Source: Ephemerocybe angulata
Taxonomy: Eukaryota > Basidiomycota > Agaricomycetes > Agaricales > Psathyrellaceae
Direction: 5' to 3'
Assembly: GCA_013368325.1 (NCBI GenBank)
Contig: JAACJK010000223.1
Coordinates: 62,001 to 126,000, forward strand
DNA: 64,000 nt
Shown: positions 21,038 through 31,267 of the stretch, piece after piece
Position numbering within the stretch: the first letter of the stretch is position 1
How the letters are laid out: each line of letters starts with the position of its first letter
Notes under the pieces: model-generated
What the model was told of the DNA's origin: nothing
What the model saw: the letters and a program-made list of their open reading frames with translations, nothing else
The model's database searches: none
Translations under genes and position numbers: made by a program

Positions 21038-24000
21038 ATGGATCCTGAACAACTTCAGCAGGCTCTTGATAACGAGGAGCTCTACGCACTATCGGACGTC
21101 GATGACGGTTTACCCGACTCCGACTTTGCGATGCTCTTAAGCTCGCCTGAAATCCGACCGACAACACCAACTCCTTCGGGATCTGGTGCCTCTAGTCTAC
21201 CCTTCACCATATTAGCCCCACCAGCTACTCCAGTTCAATCGACACCCTCTGTCTCGCTTCTACCGGCCACACCATCACGCCCGGCTGCGTATGCCCCTCC
21301 CGCCTCCCCTGCTACTCCCATAAGGCAACGTGCCTCATCGGCGCCTCCAACTCCGTCAAGGCGGCAAGCGTACTTCGACATCCTCCGAGAGGCGGGTATT
21401 GATCAGCCTAGCGACCCTCATGTTGGTCCGGAGAAGATTGCTCGCAGGATGGCGAAGGGTCAGCAGAAGCGTAGGGAGACGGAGCAGGAGAAACGAAAGG
21501 AGGATGACACCATAAAGCAGGCCAGCTGCCGTCGGGTCCTCGAGTCGATGAAGCCCCTCGATATCACCTTTGGCGACCTGATCGACTTCGTCTTTGATCC
21601 CGAAAATTATCAAGGCCAGTACCGGTGGCGAGAGTTTCTCCAAGTTCGGGGTGCGGGGGAGCGAATGCTTGATCGGTGGGCGGCGAATTCAGCAGCAAAG
21701 GATCAACTAGAGGGGTGGGCTCTCAAGCATGTTGTTAAGAAAGTGAAGGGAGAAGCTCGCTCGATCACGGCTTCGAAGGAGCTTCAGACGATAAACCGAC
21801 CGTTTGACGAAAAGCTGATTAGTTCGTTTGACCTCGACGAGTACCATGACAAGCTCTCGACCACCACGGCACCCGTAGCCATGACCGTCATCAAGGCCTT
21901 CGCGACATCACGGCACGCGAAGAAACACAAAGCGAAGCGGAAACGCAAAACAGCTGTGGTATGTACCATACGTTATCAGAGCTATTTGAATACATAACTG
22001 ACTTTCGTTTAGGTGTCAACTGTGGTGGCGATGATGTGCCTCGGCGAGTATAGCCGCTCAAACAACTTGATGAAGTACATCATGCTCGTCTACCTCTACG
22101 GCGCAGGAGCTCTTCGCCAAACAATCAACACTCTTTCGACGATGGGAATCTGCGGAAGCTACACCAGCTTGATATCAACACGCCGGCGGCGCAAACGGAA
22201 ACCTCAGAAGTCAACAGGCGCTTCATCGGCTGCCGATAGCCCTTCAACGCTCGCTCCACCATCTGCCCCCAATGTACCATTGCCGACCATGACTGATGAC
22301 CCCGCCGGGCCACCGACAACACCACCACCGTCAACCTCTGCTATCATGCCGCCAACCTCAACGCCGCCATCAAGGACCATCGGACTCGCATCAGAAGAAG
22401 GAGTCGCTGAGGAGGGTCAACGTCTTGGGATTCTCTACCAGCTGTCGGAATCGCAAAGGGCTGAAGCTCGACGGGTTGCTGCCTCGGGACTGTATGGTGT
22501 CGTTTACGACAACATTAACCTGAATTTCGCGAATGCCGAGCAGATTCTTGGTCGTCATGGTCAGTTCAATTCAGCCACTGTTGCTCGTCGCTCGCATCGT
22601 ACTGATGGACTTTAAAGATACCCAAGAGAACGGAACCTGTGCAACACTATTCACGCTTAACGGCCCTGCCAAGCTACGCGATCTCGACCTCAAGTTGCTT
22701 CAAGATGCTTTCTTCGAAGCGCCGCCCCTTTCCCCCGCCGACATTATCCTGACCGACGCCGAACATAAACAGCTGTCGGAAAACTTGGTTGCTGTGATCC
22801 TCCAGGTCATCGTTGAGTTTGGCGGCGAAGGCTTCAAGAGCTTTGCAGACGACATGAAGGAGTTCCAGCCCAGCACTGACCTCAAGCTCAAACCGAAGCA
22901 AACCAAGCTCCTCCCCCTGCCTGCATGGAACATCGACGAGTCATCCACCACTGGCAACATCGAGGTCGTGAACACCATTTACGATGAGTTGGGAACCAAG
23001 AATGATGGTCGGGCCAAGCTCCTCGTAGGTGACCAGCTCACGGTGGATCGACTTCGGGGTGCCGCAGCTCTGCGCGCCGGTCATGAGAAGGACTTCGATG
23101 GTTTCTTCTGGGGTATACCCCTCCCAGGGCTCTTTCACACGAAGATTGCGGACCTCCATGGCCTGCTTCTCACCCATTTCGGAAAGCCAAGCGCTGGTGA
23201 CACAAACCCAGGGTCCATCTCGTTCCACAACACGCGACTCGACCGTCTCCCCATCACCCTCACGTCCCTCCCTCCTTTCCGTGTTACTCGCGACATTATC
23301 TTCCTCTCGCTCTATGCGCGAATTCTCCATTGCCTCCTTCTGGTATCAGACTGTACCTCGCTTGATGAGTATCTCGAAAAACACGGTACCTGGGACACTC
23401 TTGTCGAACACGCGAAGGGTATTTTTGCCCGGTTTGCAGATGCCGATGTCGTTCATGAGCTTCGGTGGAAACGGAAGGTTGAGATTATGAAGTACGCAGC
23501 AGAGCATGATGGGGAGGAGCCGGATAAGCTGAAGGAGGGTGATATGGTCTTTGAGAACGCGATTCTCTTCTTGCGCGACGCTCTCATCTCTCGCGAGTTT
23601 ACCAACGCCATTAAGGCCAATGACCCCGGGCGCATTCTTTTGGTTCTCAAGACTTTCGCACTTAGCTTCCGCGGTACCGGTCGGTTGAAGTATGCCTACG
23701 AAATGATGTTTTTCATCCACCATGTTGAACATGTGTGGCCGGAGGGTGCACGGTACGTCGTCTTGTCCCGCTTCATTGACCTGGTACTCACAAATTACCA
23801 TTTACAACAGCCGTGTTGCCCTCAATAACCTCGTTCTTAATCCGACAGGAGAAGAGGAGTCAGGCGTTGAGGGTGACCTCGTTCAGGAGCACGTTAACTT
23901 CCTTTCCAAGGTGAGTAAAGGGTTTACAACTCGCGTTCTATTCTAAGTTATCCCAGGTCAAATATAAAGCTCGAGGGGTGAATGCGTCATGGGAGTGGAT

Positions 24001-24649
24001 GTTTGTTGTCACACCATGTACCATCCTGCTTCGTGATCTCCAGAACAAAATTCATAAGTCCCTCGGTGCCGACATGGGAACGAAACACGCAAGCGCCCAG
24101 CTCAGCGAAGATATACGTAGCCTCATGGAAAGTTTGAAGGAACACGGAGTCTATGTGGTCCATCCTGGGCGGACGACTCCTGCTGATGACCCGCCTGTTC
24201 CAGATGTCATCAACGTCGGACTGCACCAATTGAAGGCGCCACTCGACGACTATAACGAAGCATTCAAACGACTTCAGCAGCGCCGGAAAACAAGACCCGC
24301 TACCCAGGAGGATTCTCCCCAGCTGACCTTCGCCGATCTCGGTCCTCCGGTTGCCCTTTCCACCAGTGCCGCCCATGAACCGCCACCTCTGTCGCCTGAA
24401 TCCTCATCCCCGCTCACCTTACCAACGTTCGGCGACCTCATTCCCAACCTTACGGAGCTCCAGGACTATCACGATTCAACCGAGGCTGTTATTGAAGAAG
24501 AGCTGGACCACATGGCGGCCGAACTCGAGGAGGAGGCTACTTTACCTCTCTTGACCCAGCGTGACGTTGCTTTCGACATGGACGCCGTGGACTCGGACGA
24601 CGAAAGCGATTTGGAAAGTGATTCAGACTCTTCATCGGACTATGAGTAG
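21038..24649 (+). CDS. DUF6589 family protein
   Basis: Exons 21038-21958, 22013-22559, 22618-23752, 23811-23910 and 23957-24649 sum to 1131 residues with consistent phases. Residues 1-110 are Pro/Ser/Thr-rich (SGSGASSLPFTILAPPATP). A basic, lysine-rich stretch (KKHKAKRKRKT) ends exon 1. The DUF6589 core spans about residues 490-900 and includes the hallmark LLVGDQLTVDRLRGA (about 625-639), followed by FHTKIADLHGLLLTHFGK, LEKHGTWDTL and DPGRILLVLKTFALSFRG. The C-terminus is acidic (DSDDESDLESDSDSSSDYE). The biochemical role of DUF6589 is not established. The Asp in GDQLT and other conserved acidic residues would fit a nuclease or transposase-like fold, but that is speculation. Divergently paired with the helicase inside inverted repeats. 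Confidence 0.85.
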
Positions 24650-24740
24650 ACAGAAATTTTATTGTAGTTTGTACCAGAGGTTGTATAATTGACCGATTTC
24701 CGTCGGAATGCCTTCGAAATGCCCGAATTCAAGCGCGCCA

Positions 24741-24797
24741 CGGCTAAGTCAAGTGTGACAAACCGTGACAGGCCAAAAGCTGGCTCGAGTGTCCCAG
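24741..24797 (-). repeat. Right terminal inverted repeat
   Basis: Reverse complement of the left repeat at 17973-18030. It holds two of the six GTGAC/GTCAC pentamers found between 24754 and 24857. Confidence 0.75.
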
Positions 24798-24799
24798 CC

Positions 24800-24857
24800 G
24801 TTACCTGACGGTAACCTGTCACGGAGTGACATCAAAGGTGTGACCGGCTCAGGTCAC
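24800..24857. repeat. Three perfect hairpins outside the right inverted repeat
   Basis: Consecutive perfect stems: GTTACC-TGAC-GGTAAC (24800-24815), GTCAC-GGA-GTGAC (24818-24830) and GTGACC-GGCTCA-GGTCAC (24840-24857). They share the GTGAC/GTCAC core. They may be protein-binding sites or structural ends of the element. Confidence 0.7.
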
Positions 24858-24881
24858 GGCTGGTCGCGAGCCTAGGGACTG

Positions 24882-24899
24882 GTGTGTGTGTGTGTGTGT
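24882..24899 (+). repeat. (GT)9 microsatellite
   Basis: An uninterrupted GT dinucleotide run just beyond the hairpin cluster. Confidence 0.9.
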
Positions 24900-25150
24900 A
24901 TTTCTAAGGTCAAACAGGGGCCAATTCTGACCATCGGCCCCCAGGCTGATTATGGGACCCTCCAACCTCATCAGCCTGGTACCGACACGGGGCTGAGGGC
25001 GACTACTAATCCCTTGGATTGTCCATCCATCAGAAGGTGGAGTCCTACATGAGATGTACCAACAGATTACCTACTGTGCTACTGTATCTACTAATCAATG
25101 CCTGCCACTGTTTGACCTTGACCGATGAACATGAGAATGAGTAGTTTGGT
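24900..25150. other. Spacer, nothing recognised
   Basis: No exon or repeat seen between the microsatellite and the LINE tail fragment. Confidence 0.5.
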
Positions 25151-25155
25151 AGAGT

Positions 25156-25467
25156 TTAGGTGGGTACGTATATCGGGTGCTCGTCGAATAAGGAATTAAC
25201 GTCCCATAAATACTCTGCCGTCACGTTCATGGAGTCGGGGCCGATTAGCATCGTCAGGAGACGCGCGGAGTCATGGATGTCCGATATTTGACGAGGGGTT
25301 GCCTCAGTACAATGTATCATGAGTTTTTCGATGAAGCTCCGCCTGAGTGTAACGAGCTCCGGGATACCATCGCACTCAAGCATTGCGTGTTCCGGGGTCT
25401 CTATTTTGTGGCGGCATAGGCGACATCTTCTCATCTCAGGTGGCACTGGGATTGGTATTGGGATTGA
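25156..25467 (-). pseudogene. C-terminal fragment of a non-LTR retrotransposon ORF
   Basis: The minus-strand frame reads RRCRLCRHKIETPEHAMLEC followed by a helical tail ending HPIYVPT and a stop. The pattern Cys-x2-Cys-x(n)-ETPEH-x(4)-Cys is the cysteine/histidine tail typical of LINE-type (Tad/RTE-like) ORF2 proteins of fungi. An in-frame stop occurs just upstream, near 25483, and no reverse transcriptase or endonuclease domain is present. This is therefore a 5'-truncated dead copy, the usual fate of LINE insertions. Confidence 0.55.
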
Positions 25468-25469
25468 AC

Positions 25470-25849
25470 GGTAGGAGACTCAAGGTCGCCGCATTGGAGA
25501 ATGGAAAATCTTGGTTGCGTGGTTCACTAGGACTGCCGTGCGAACTGAGGTGGGATGCAGAGTGCATGGGGGATCCTGTTCTATTGTTCAATCGATGTAT
25601 GCATGCTATATAGGCAGTGCTCGGGCGGTCACGGATCGACCTGAGGTTACATCGCGGCGGATGGATGGTAGACTGAGAGGTCGGGTGGTACTAGCTGCAT
25701 GTTGGGGAAGGGGGACAATTTTCTACAAGGTTTATTGGAAGTCGGATGACATGAGGTCCACACGAGGGGTAAGCTAGACGCCACGCTGCCAACGACACGA
25801 GTGCATGTGGTGAGCCAGCTAATGTAAACTTTAGTTCACGCTCGCCGAA
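25470..25849. other. Spacer, probably degraded repeat DNA
   Basis: No coding exon is convincing. It may be further decayed LINE sequence. Confidence 0.35.
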
Positions 25850-26389
25850 TCAAAAAAAAAGAGGTTGTGCACGTACACCCCCGTTTGGGAAAGACTTGTC
25901 ACACCTGGGGCATGGCCCCACGTTGTGTCTCTGTCTATAGTGTGACATCAACTGGGATACAGCACCCTTGTCAGCACCCGCAGCATTTTCGACCTCCCCA
26001 ACAGTTGCATGGATGCATGTTTACTCACCATGTTATCCGTTCCGAATGAGAGCCCCTTGCATTCGGTGAAATCGCAAATGTAGTTCAACCTACGATCCAG
26101 CTCGTCCACGAGTTCGCGCGTAGTGAGTTCGGAGAGGAGCTCGCGGGCGGTAATTTCAGGCGACAAGGTGTCCGCATAGTGAGGTTCCCTGGAGTATACT
26201 TCATTTTGCTGTACGTGTGCACAGTGCGAAATGGAGCGAAGGCGAGTTAATATATGCCCGCAGACCTGCTACATAGTAGTGTGTAGCTGCAAGCATCGCT
26301 TCGCGTACCTCATCATGACGGTGCGCATTCGCATACGAAGACAAGAAAATGGCGACGGAGAGTATCGCTGGGAAGGTGGACATCCGCAT
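25850..26389 (-). CDS. Small secreted protein with C2H2-like cysteine/histidine module
   Basis: Exons 26389-26309, 26208-26029 and 25951-25850 splice in phase 0 to 120 residues. Residues 1-23 (MRMSTFPAILSVAIFLSSYA then NA) form a classical signal peptide. A mature N-terminal part with SREPHYADTLSPEITARELL and ELVDELDRRL resembles the propeptide-like region of small secreted agaricomycete proteins. The C-terminus has YICDFTECKGLSFGT, SHYRQRHNVG and PCPRCDKSFPNGG, that is Cys-x4-Cys..His-x4-His followed by Cys-x2-Cys. This looks like a secreted zinc-finger-like or disulfide-bonded module. The first intron acceptor (GTACAG) was chosen because the nearer CCAG acceptor breaks the frame. Possible effector or cell-surface role, by inference only. 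Confidence 0.65.
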
Positions 26390-27200
26390 AGTGGAAGGAA
26401 GTTGTGGGGAGGTACAGTCCTAGGTGGGTGCGATTGCGGTATCATCACAGTCCTTTGACTGCTTTATATGTGGCACACGTTCCACCGTAGCCGAAACCTC
26501 ATATGCATCCAGTATGCATCTGTAGCCTTGCTAAGTATACTTGGCCTCGCGTATGCACTGCCAGGCTCAGGGTCAGAGCTGTGATGTAGCTCGGTTGGCT
26601 CAGATGGTGCGAACTGGCGCTTAAGCCTTGGCACGGCGCCCACCCACATGGTAGTTGCGCTGGATATTTATAGTATACTCGTATGACACAGCTTCAGCAT
26701 AAGTCCATCATATTGCAGGGACGAATGTGCTGCCCCTGGCCCCGTGTTAGCTGCTTTGGAGATGGATATGTGACCGGATAGCACAAAGTAAACTTTATCC
26801 CTACACTCATTATCCAAGTCCGTTAGAGCATCGAACCAGAGCGCAGGCTCCGAATCATTCGGTGCCTCACCAGTACCATAAGCTATAAGGGACCAATGAA
26901 GGATAGGGCACTGAAATGGCACTGTGAAACCGAAGTAGAAGCCAAGTAGAAGTAGAGAACGGCGGAGGAGAGGTGAACGGTGTAGAGAAAAAGTAAAGCA
27001 GAAATGCGAGTTCAGAAAGGACAAGTTTCGAAATATCCAGACACTCGGCACTTCGAACAATTTGAGTAGCACAGAGTCAGCGAAGGGGAAGAGGAGGACA
27101 GCGCCGCGAGGGTTCAAATGATAGAGTAGTCCGAGTGTCAAGCCCGACGGAACACACGACCAAAAACAATGACTCACTGAAGCCACACCCCTCACCCCCA
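26390..27200. other. Spacer without a gene I can support
   Basis: A 204-residue open frame on the minus strand (27282-26668) lacks recognisable domains and has unusual Leu/Phe/Ser-rich composition. I do not call it. No RNA gene found. Confidence 0.4.
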
Positions 27201-27879
27201 GACCCCGACCCAGTGATTTAGATCTCCTGTCCAGGAGCACATGTACGCCCGCTCTTTCCAGTTTACCTGCGGTCTCCTCCACTTATCGTTGAACCCCGCA
27301 TCCATCCTCCCTCCACGCACCGCCCCTACCCACCATTCCTTCCTACCCTTCACGTTACCGCCCTTCTTCAACCAAGACGGCGGGCGTCAGAGGTCGGACG
27401 AAAGGATGTCGAAAAGCACGAGAGCCGGTTCGTGCGCCAACGTTAACGCAAAAATACGAGCGAGGCGCGGAGATGGAGGGACTGGGACGTAGCTTCGGTC
27501 ACGCGGGAGGGCGCGCGTAGATTTTTACCTAGATTGAAACAATGGTAACAGGTAAGATATGAGGGAGACGACTCACTGAGGATACATCCGTAGATCGCCA
27601 TTCTCCCTCTCCTCTTCAACCCATCCCTCGAATGCCGACCCCTAGCGCGAATTTCTGACACCCCCTTTCACGTAAGATCAGATATAGGGCACGATAAAAT
27701 CCCTCCATGCACTATCAAGTACAAAGGCAAACGGGAGCCCGGCGGATGAGCGTGAGGATGGAGGGTGAGACTCTGAGAGCAGACCACGTCCGGTGCACCG
27801 ACGACTTCGGTGCGCGACGTGATAACAGGGACTCCAACTGCAGACGCGGGCTAGATATAGAGGGTGGCTGGCATTGTGT

Positions 27880-28060
27880 CGTCGCTGCGGCGGGAGGAGG
27901 AGAGGCTCGATGTCGCGCTCGAGGACTCAGGAATCAGGATCGCGGAAAAGGGAAGAATGGCTGCAGTAAGGTATCTCAGAGCACGTTACGCAGGAGGGAC
28001 AGAGAGGTACCATGAGGCTTACATGTATGTGGGTGAGGAGGTGACGATTTTGGGGACCCA
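27880..28060 (-). pseudogene. Fragment of the GEWEREGLGK-family gene (partial unit at array start)
   Basis: The plus-strand sequence GGCTCGATGTCGCGCTCGA, the following AGAGCACGT and the TACATGTATGTGGGTGAGGAGG stretch match the exon 1/intron/exon 2 region of the intact copy near 45275-45395. The frame is broken and no full exon remains. It marks the left edge of the tandem array. Confidence 0.5.
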
Positions 28061-29160
28061 AGGGCGTCGGGTATCTCGATGCGATTATCATCGTACAAAC
28101 GGAGCGAATGCGCATGAACCAAAACTGAAGGGCGCGACTCTTCGAACGAAAACCGCGAATATCTATCTTGTCAGTGCGTGCGCCTCAAGCTGACCTCGCC
28201 AGTTGGTATTCAATTTGAAGTCTCGAATAGTCGGGATGGTGAATTGTACTGTTTTAAACCACCCAAATGATATCAGACGGAGTTGACATCGCTCTCGCAG
28301 AGTCACAGCAATCGGCGCTATGAAGTGCCAAATGTGTTATTTCACTGAACGAAGATCGAGACTTGACAAAATATTTGATATTTCGGGCGTCGCGCATAGG
28401 GTTACGAGCCTTGCGTCTGGTATGCTTCCGCGGTTGTATGTATTCATATTCCGTGCTATTGATTCACTAAACTAACAATCTGCCACATGAGGCTCGAACT
28501 GTCCCACAAAGTCCAACGCAGACTGTTCCATAACTCGACGAAAATCAATTCAGTGACAACGCATTATGAACGTAGATTATAGGATACATATGTATAGCAT
28601 AGTTTAAGTACACTTGCACAATCTGTGCACCGAGAGAATCTGTCAACCAACTCACAGACGCCGTACCACTCTGGTACAGAATTCGAACATCGGCACGCAT
28701 GCCCTACTCGGCGCTCTGGCGCTCGACCCGCCTCAATCAAATCGCCGACAATACAGGCAGGCGCTAGAGCTCACGCACGCACCCAGGCCACCTTGAACAG
28801 GACAGCTCTGCATGCGGGATAACGTCCCTAGAGACTTATGACCTTACATCCATATCACCCGTGCCCTAGCACCTCCATTCGGACGACTCTCCAGCGCGCG
28901 ATGATCTCGTCGAATGCACCATCGCCAAGGACCAACCCGGTAGAATGGTTGGAACGAGTCAGCATTGACTTCTGACGTGCATCGCGCGAGAGCCCTCGCG
29001 CACATTGGGCGCCAATCTCCGACACCGTACGAACCTTCCCTACTTACGAATACACACACTTACTCACGCGCAACCATGACACTACTCTACCGTGACTCTA
29101 GACTACTAGGTAAGTATGTAATCGTAGTCTATCAATCTATTCTATTCCCATTGTGAAGCG

Positions 29161-29175
29161 CGTCGCCCCGCGACG
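29161..29175. repeat. Conserved hairpin, unit 1
   Basis: CGTCGC-CCC-GCGACG, a perfect 6 bp stem. The loop differs from the two other copies while the stem is kept. Confidence 0.6.
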
Positions 29176-31172
29176 AAACTAAAGAGAAGTTACGTGAGCG
29201 ACGGAGGGGAAGGACGTGACGGGACTTACACATTGCGGGGATCTACGGCGTAACGATATTCGGACGAGCTGGAACAAGATTTCATCAGCAAAGTTCCGAA
29301 CTGACGGCACTCGAGAACAACTCGAGAACATACCTGCACGTCGAACGTGGCCGAGCACAGCGACGACGAGATGTGCTCGCAGACGGGCAGCGAGCGCGAC
29401 GCCCACGTCCTGACCTCGAACCATACGCCCACAATGCGTAGAAGTTGTGAGCGGGCAAGTAGAGGTGAAGAAAAATCGAGAAACGCACCTTCGGCCAGTC
29501 GAAACGCTGTCCTCCACCCACCTTGATGAAATAAAGAAGGCCATGATAGAGTGAGTCGATGATGAAGGAAAGGAATGCAAGTTGTACTCAGCTTTACGGT
29601 GTGAGCTCGCCAACGAAACGGACCCGAACCACGACGACGACAGCTAATGGTGGCTTCGAGGGTCCGGGAGGTGGGGCGGTTGAGGCTTTGGCGACGGTGG
29701 GATGCTGGCGCGCTGAAGGTGGTTGCAAGTGCAAGCGAGGTAAATGCATTGATGTGTGGACGGCTGAAGGAGGATGAAGGAGGATACCCACCACTAAGAG
29801 GAACTGAGCTTCAGAGTGGAGAGCACTACACGAGATACACAGTGAGTGAAAGATGAATGAAGGCGAAGCAGCCCACTTACTCGAGGTGTTGCTAAACACG
29901 GCGGGGTATCCAATGATCATGATCATGAGAGTTGGTGATAACTACTTATTCCCCGACTTGCAAATCTATACGCCACCGGTATGGCCCAATCCCTTAGGTG
30001 CGTTGAAAATGAACATATGTATCGATGGTTAGACGTTCGGGGGCGGCTCGTAGACCTGGGGAACGGCATATTCGCATTGTTTCAATCGTTGTAAGAAGCC
30101 GTGAAGTATGTATCCGACTCAGCCCCCGTCCGGATATCCACGTACAATGGGACTGGTTTGGTTGGGAAGACCGTGCATGATCGGGGACCTGTGACTGGGA
30201 TGCCACACCGATACTCGAGGAAGCAGCTTACGTTGATCGGCGATCGCACACAGCTGACCTAAAATTAGGAATCAGGATACCAGTGTGGACCGCGATCGAC
30301 GGAAAGATGGACGGACTTCCACTGAATAAATGGCCTGGGCAATGCTGGAGCCAATATTGTCCGTCACTGAGGGAGTGTAAGCTTCTAAGTGCGTGGTCAT
30401 AGCCACTGATCCAGTACAACATTACATACCCGAGGAGAAGCGAAGTAAGCCTATTTCTGTCGGGCGCTTAATACTGGTACGATCGCGCCTCCTCTGGTTA
30501 ATCGGAGAAGAGGTTTAGCGAATTACACCGCTCATATATACGCTGAAAGGGTGCAGGGAATGTAAGCAGGTAGTGAGTAGTGAGTATAGCCTGCCAGTAC
30601 TCGACACAGCACCTCCCGCTCTGCAGCGGAGTCATCATTTCGCCTTTCGAATGTGCGATGGCTTCTTCAAGGGATGTGCATGATTCGTTCCACAACCATC
30701 CTTCATAACAGATTCTTCCGGATTTTTATCTCGTCCCAACGGGTTCCTTCAGATTCTCGGATCAATATCACATCTTTTGGGTGCTTCGGGTGGGTACCGC
30801 TTCTTTAAGCGCTCGACGAATTACCGAAATCCTCATTGGGTTTTCTTCAGGCCCGGGGTAAGGGCACAGGCGTGTAACCAGCATTTACTTCTGCAAGTGT
30901 CGAAAACCGCCTGATTCAAAAGTCTGACTGAGCCTACGGAAAGCGCTGCCCGTATGCTATATTTGTACATGAGCATCGGCGGAGAGCCGAAGTTCTAGAT
31001 GGCTGGATCTGAGTTGGAGAAGCAACTTCGGGAAGTAAGAGAATTGGTGGAGTACCAAGGGAATGATCAAAAATAAACCATCTTCTGTGCCCGTGCTTGC
31101 AGATTTACGTATGGGCACCTACGGAGTGTATTTGGGTGAGCATAGGGAATCAGTTTGAGGGAGAATAATCCA

Positions 31173-31178
31173 TATAAA
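31173..31178 (+). promoter_or_regulatory. TATA box, DUF6533 copy 1
   Basis: TATAAA followed by GGCGG, 90 bp before the ATG at 31268. The same TATAAAGGCGG..ATGCCTGCGCCAGA layout precedes copy 3. Confidence 0.65.
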
Positions 31179-31267
31179 GGCGGTTGATGCCTGCGCCAGA
31201 TGATGTCCCACCAAGTCACACACTTCAATACTCCTCCTCATTGGGCATCATCTAAGGAACTCAAAGG

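Larger units (their letters stand above)
17973..24797. mobile_element. Candidate mobile element: RecQ-like helicase plus DUF6589 pair within inverted repeats
   Basis: Two divergent genes fill a 6.8 kb segment bounded by imperfect inverted repeats. The left end (17973-18030) begins CTGGGACGCTCGAGCCA and ends GACTTAGCGG. The reverse complement of the right end (24797-24741) begins CTGGGACACTCGAGCCA and ends GACTTAGCCG. The helicase stops 155 bp inside the left repeat and the DUF6589 gene stops 92 bp inside the right one, so both genes are transcribed outward and little else is carried. Perfect short hairpins lie just outside both repeats (17957-17971 and 24800-24815). Its status as a mobile unit is inferred; I see no target-site duplication. 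Confidence 0.6.

Noticed and set aside
26570..26620. tRNA-like GTAGCTCGGTTGGCTCAGATGG
   Set aside because: No acceptor stem, anticodon arm or B box could be paired.
26668..27282. 204-residue minus-strand ORF
   Set aside because: No domain, odd Leu/Phe/Ser composition, no splice context and no recurrence elsewhere. I cannot support it.
29178..29926. Exon-like pieces in block B (for example GGGQRFDWPK before a GTGCGT donor), also in unit 3 near 47400-47560
   Set aside because: Short and recurrent, possibly remains of another minus-strand gene, but I could not assemble a reading frame or recognise a family.
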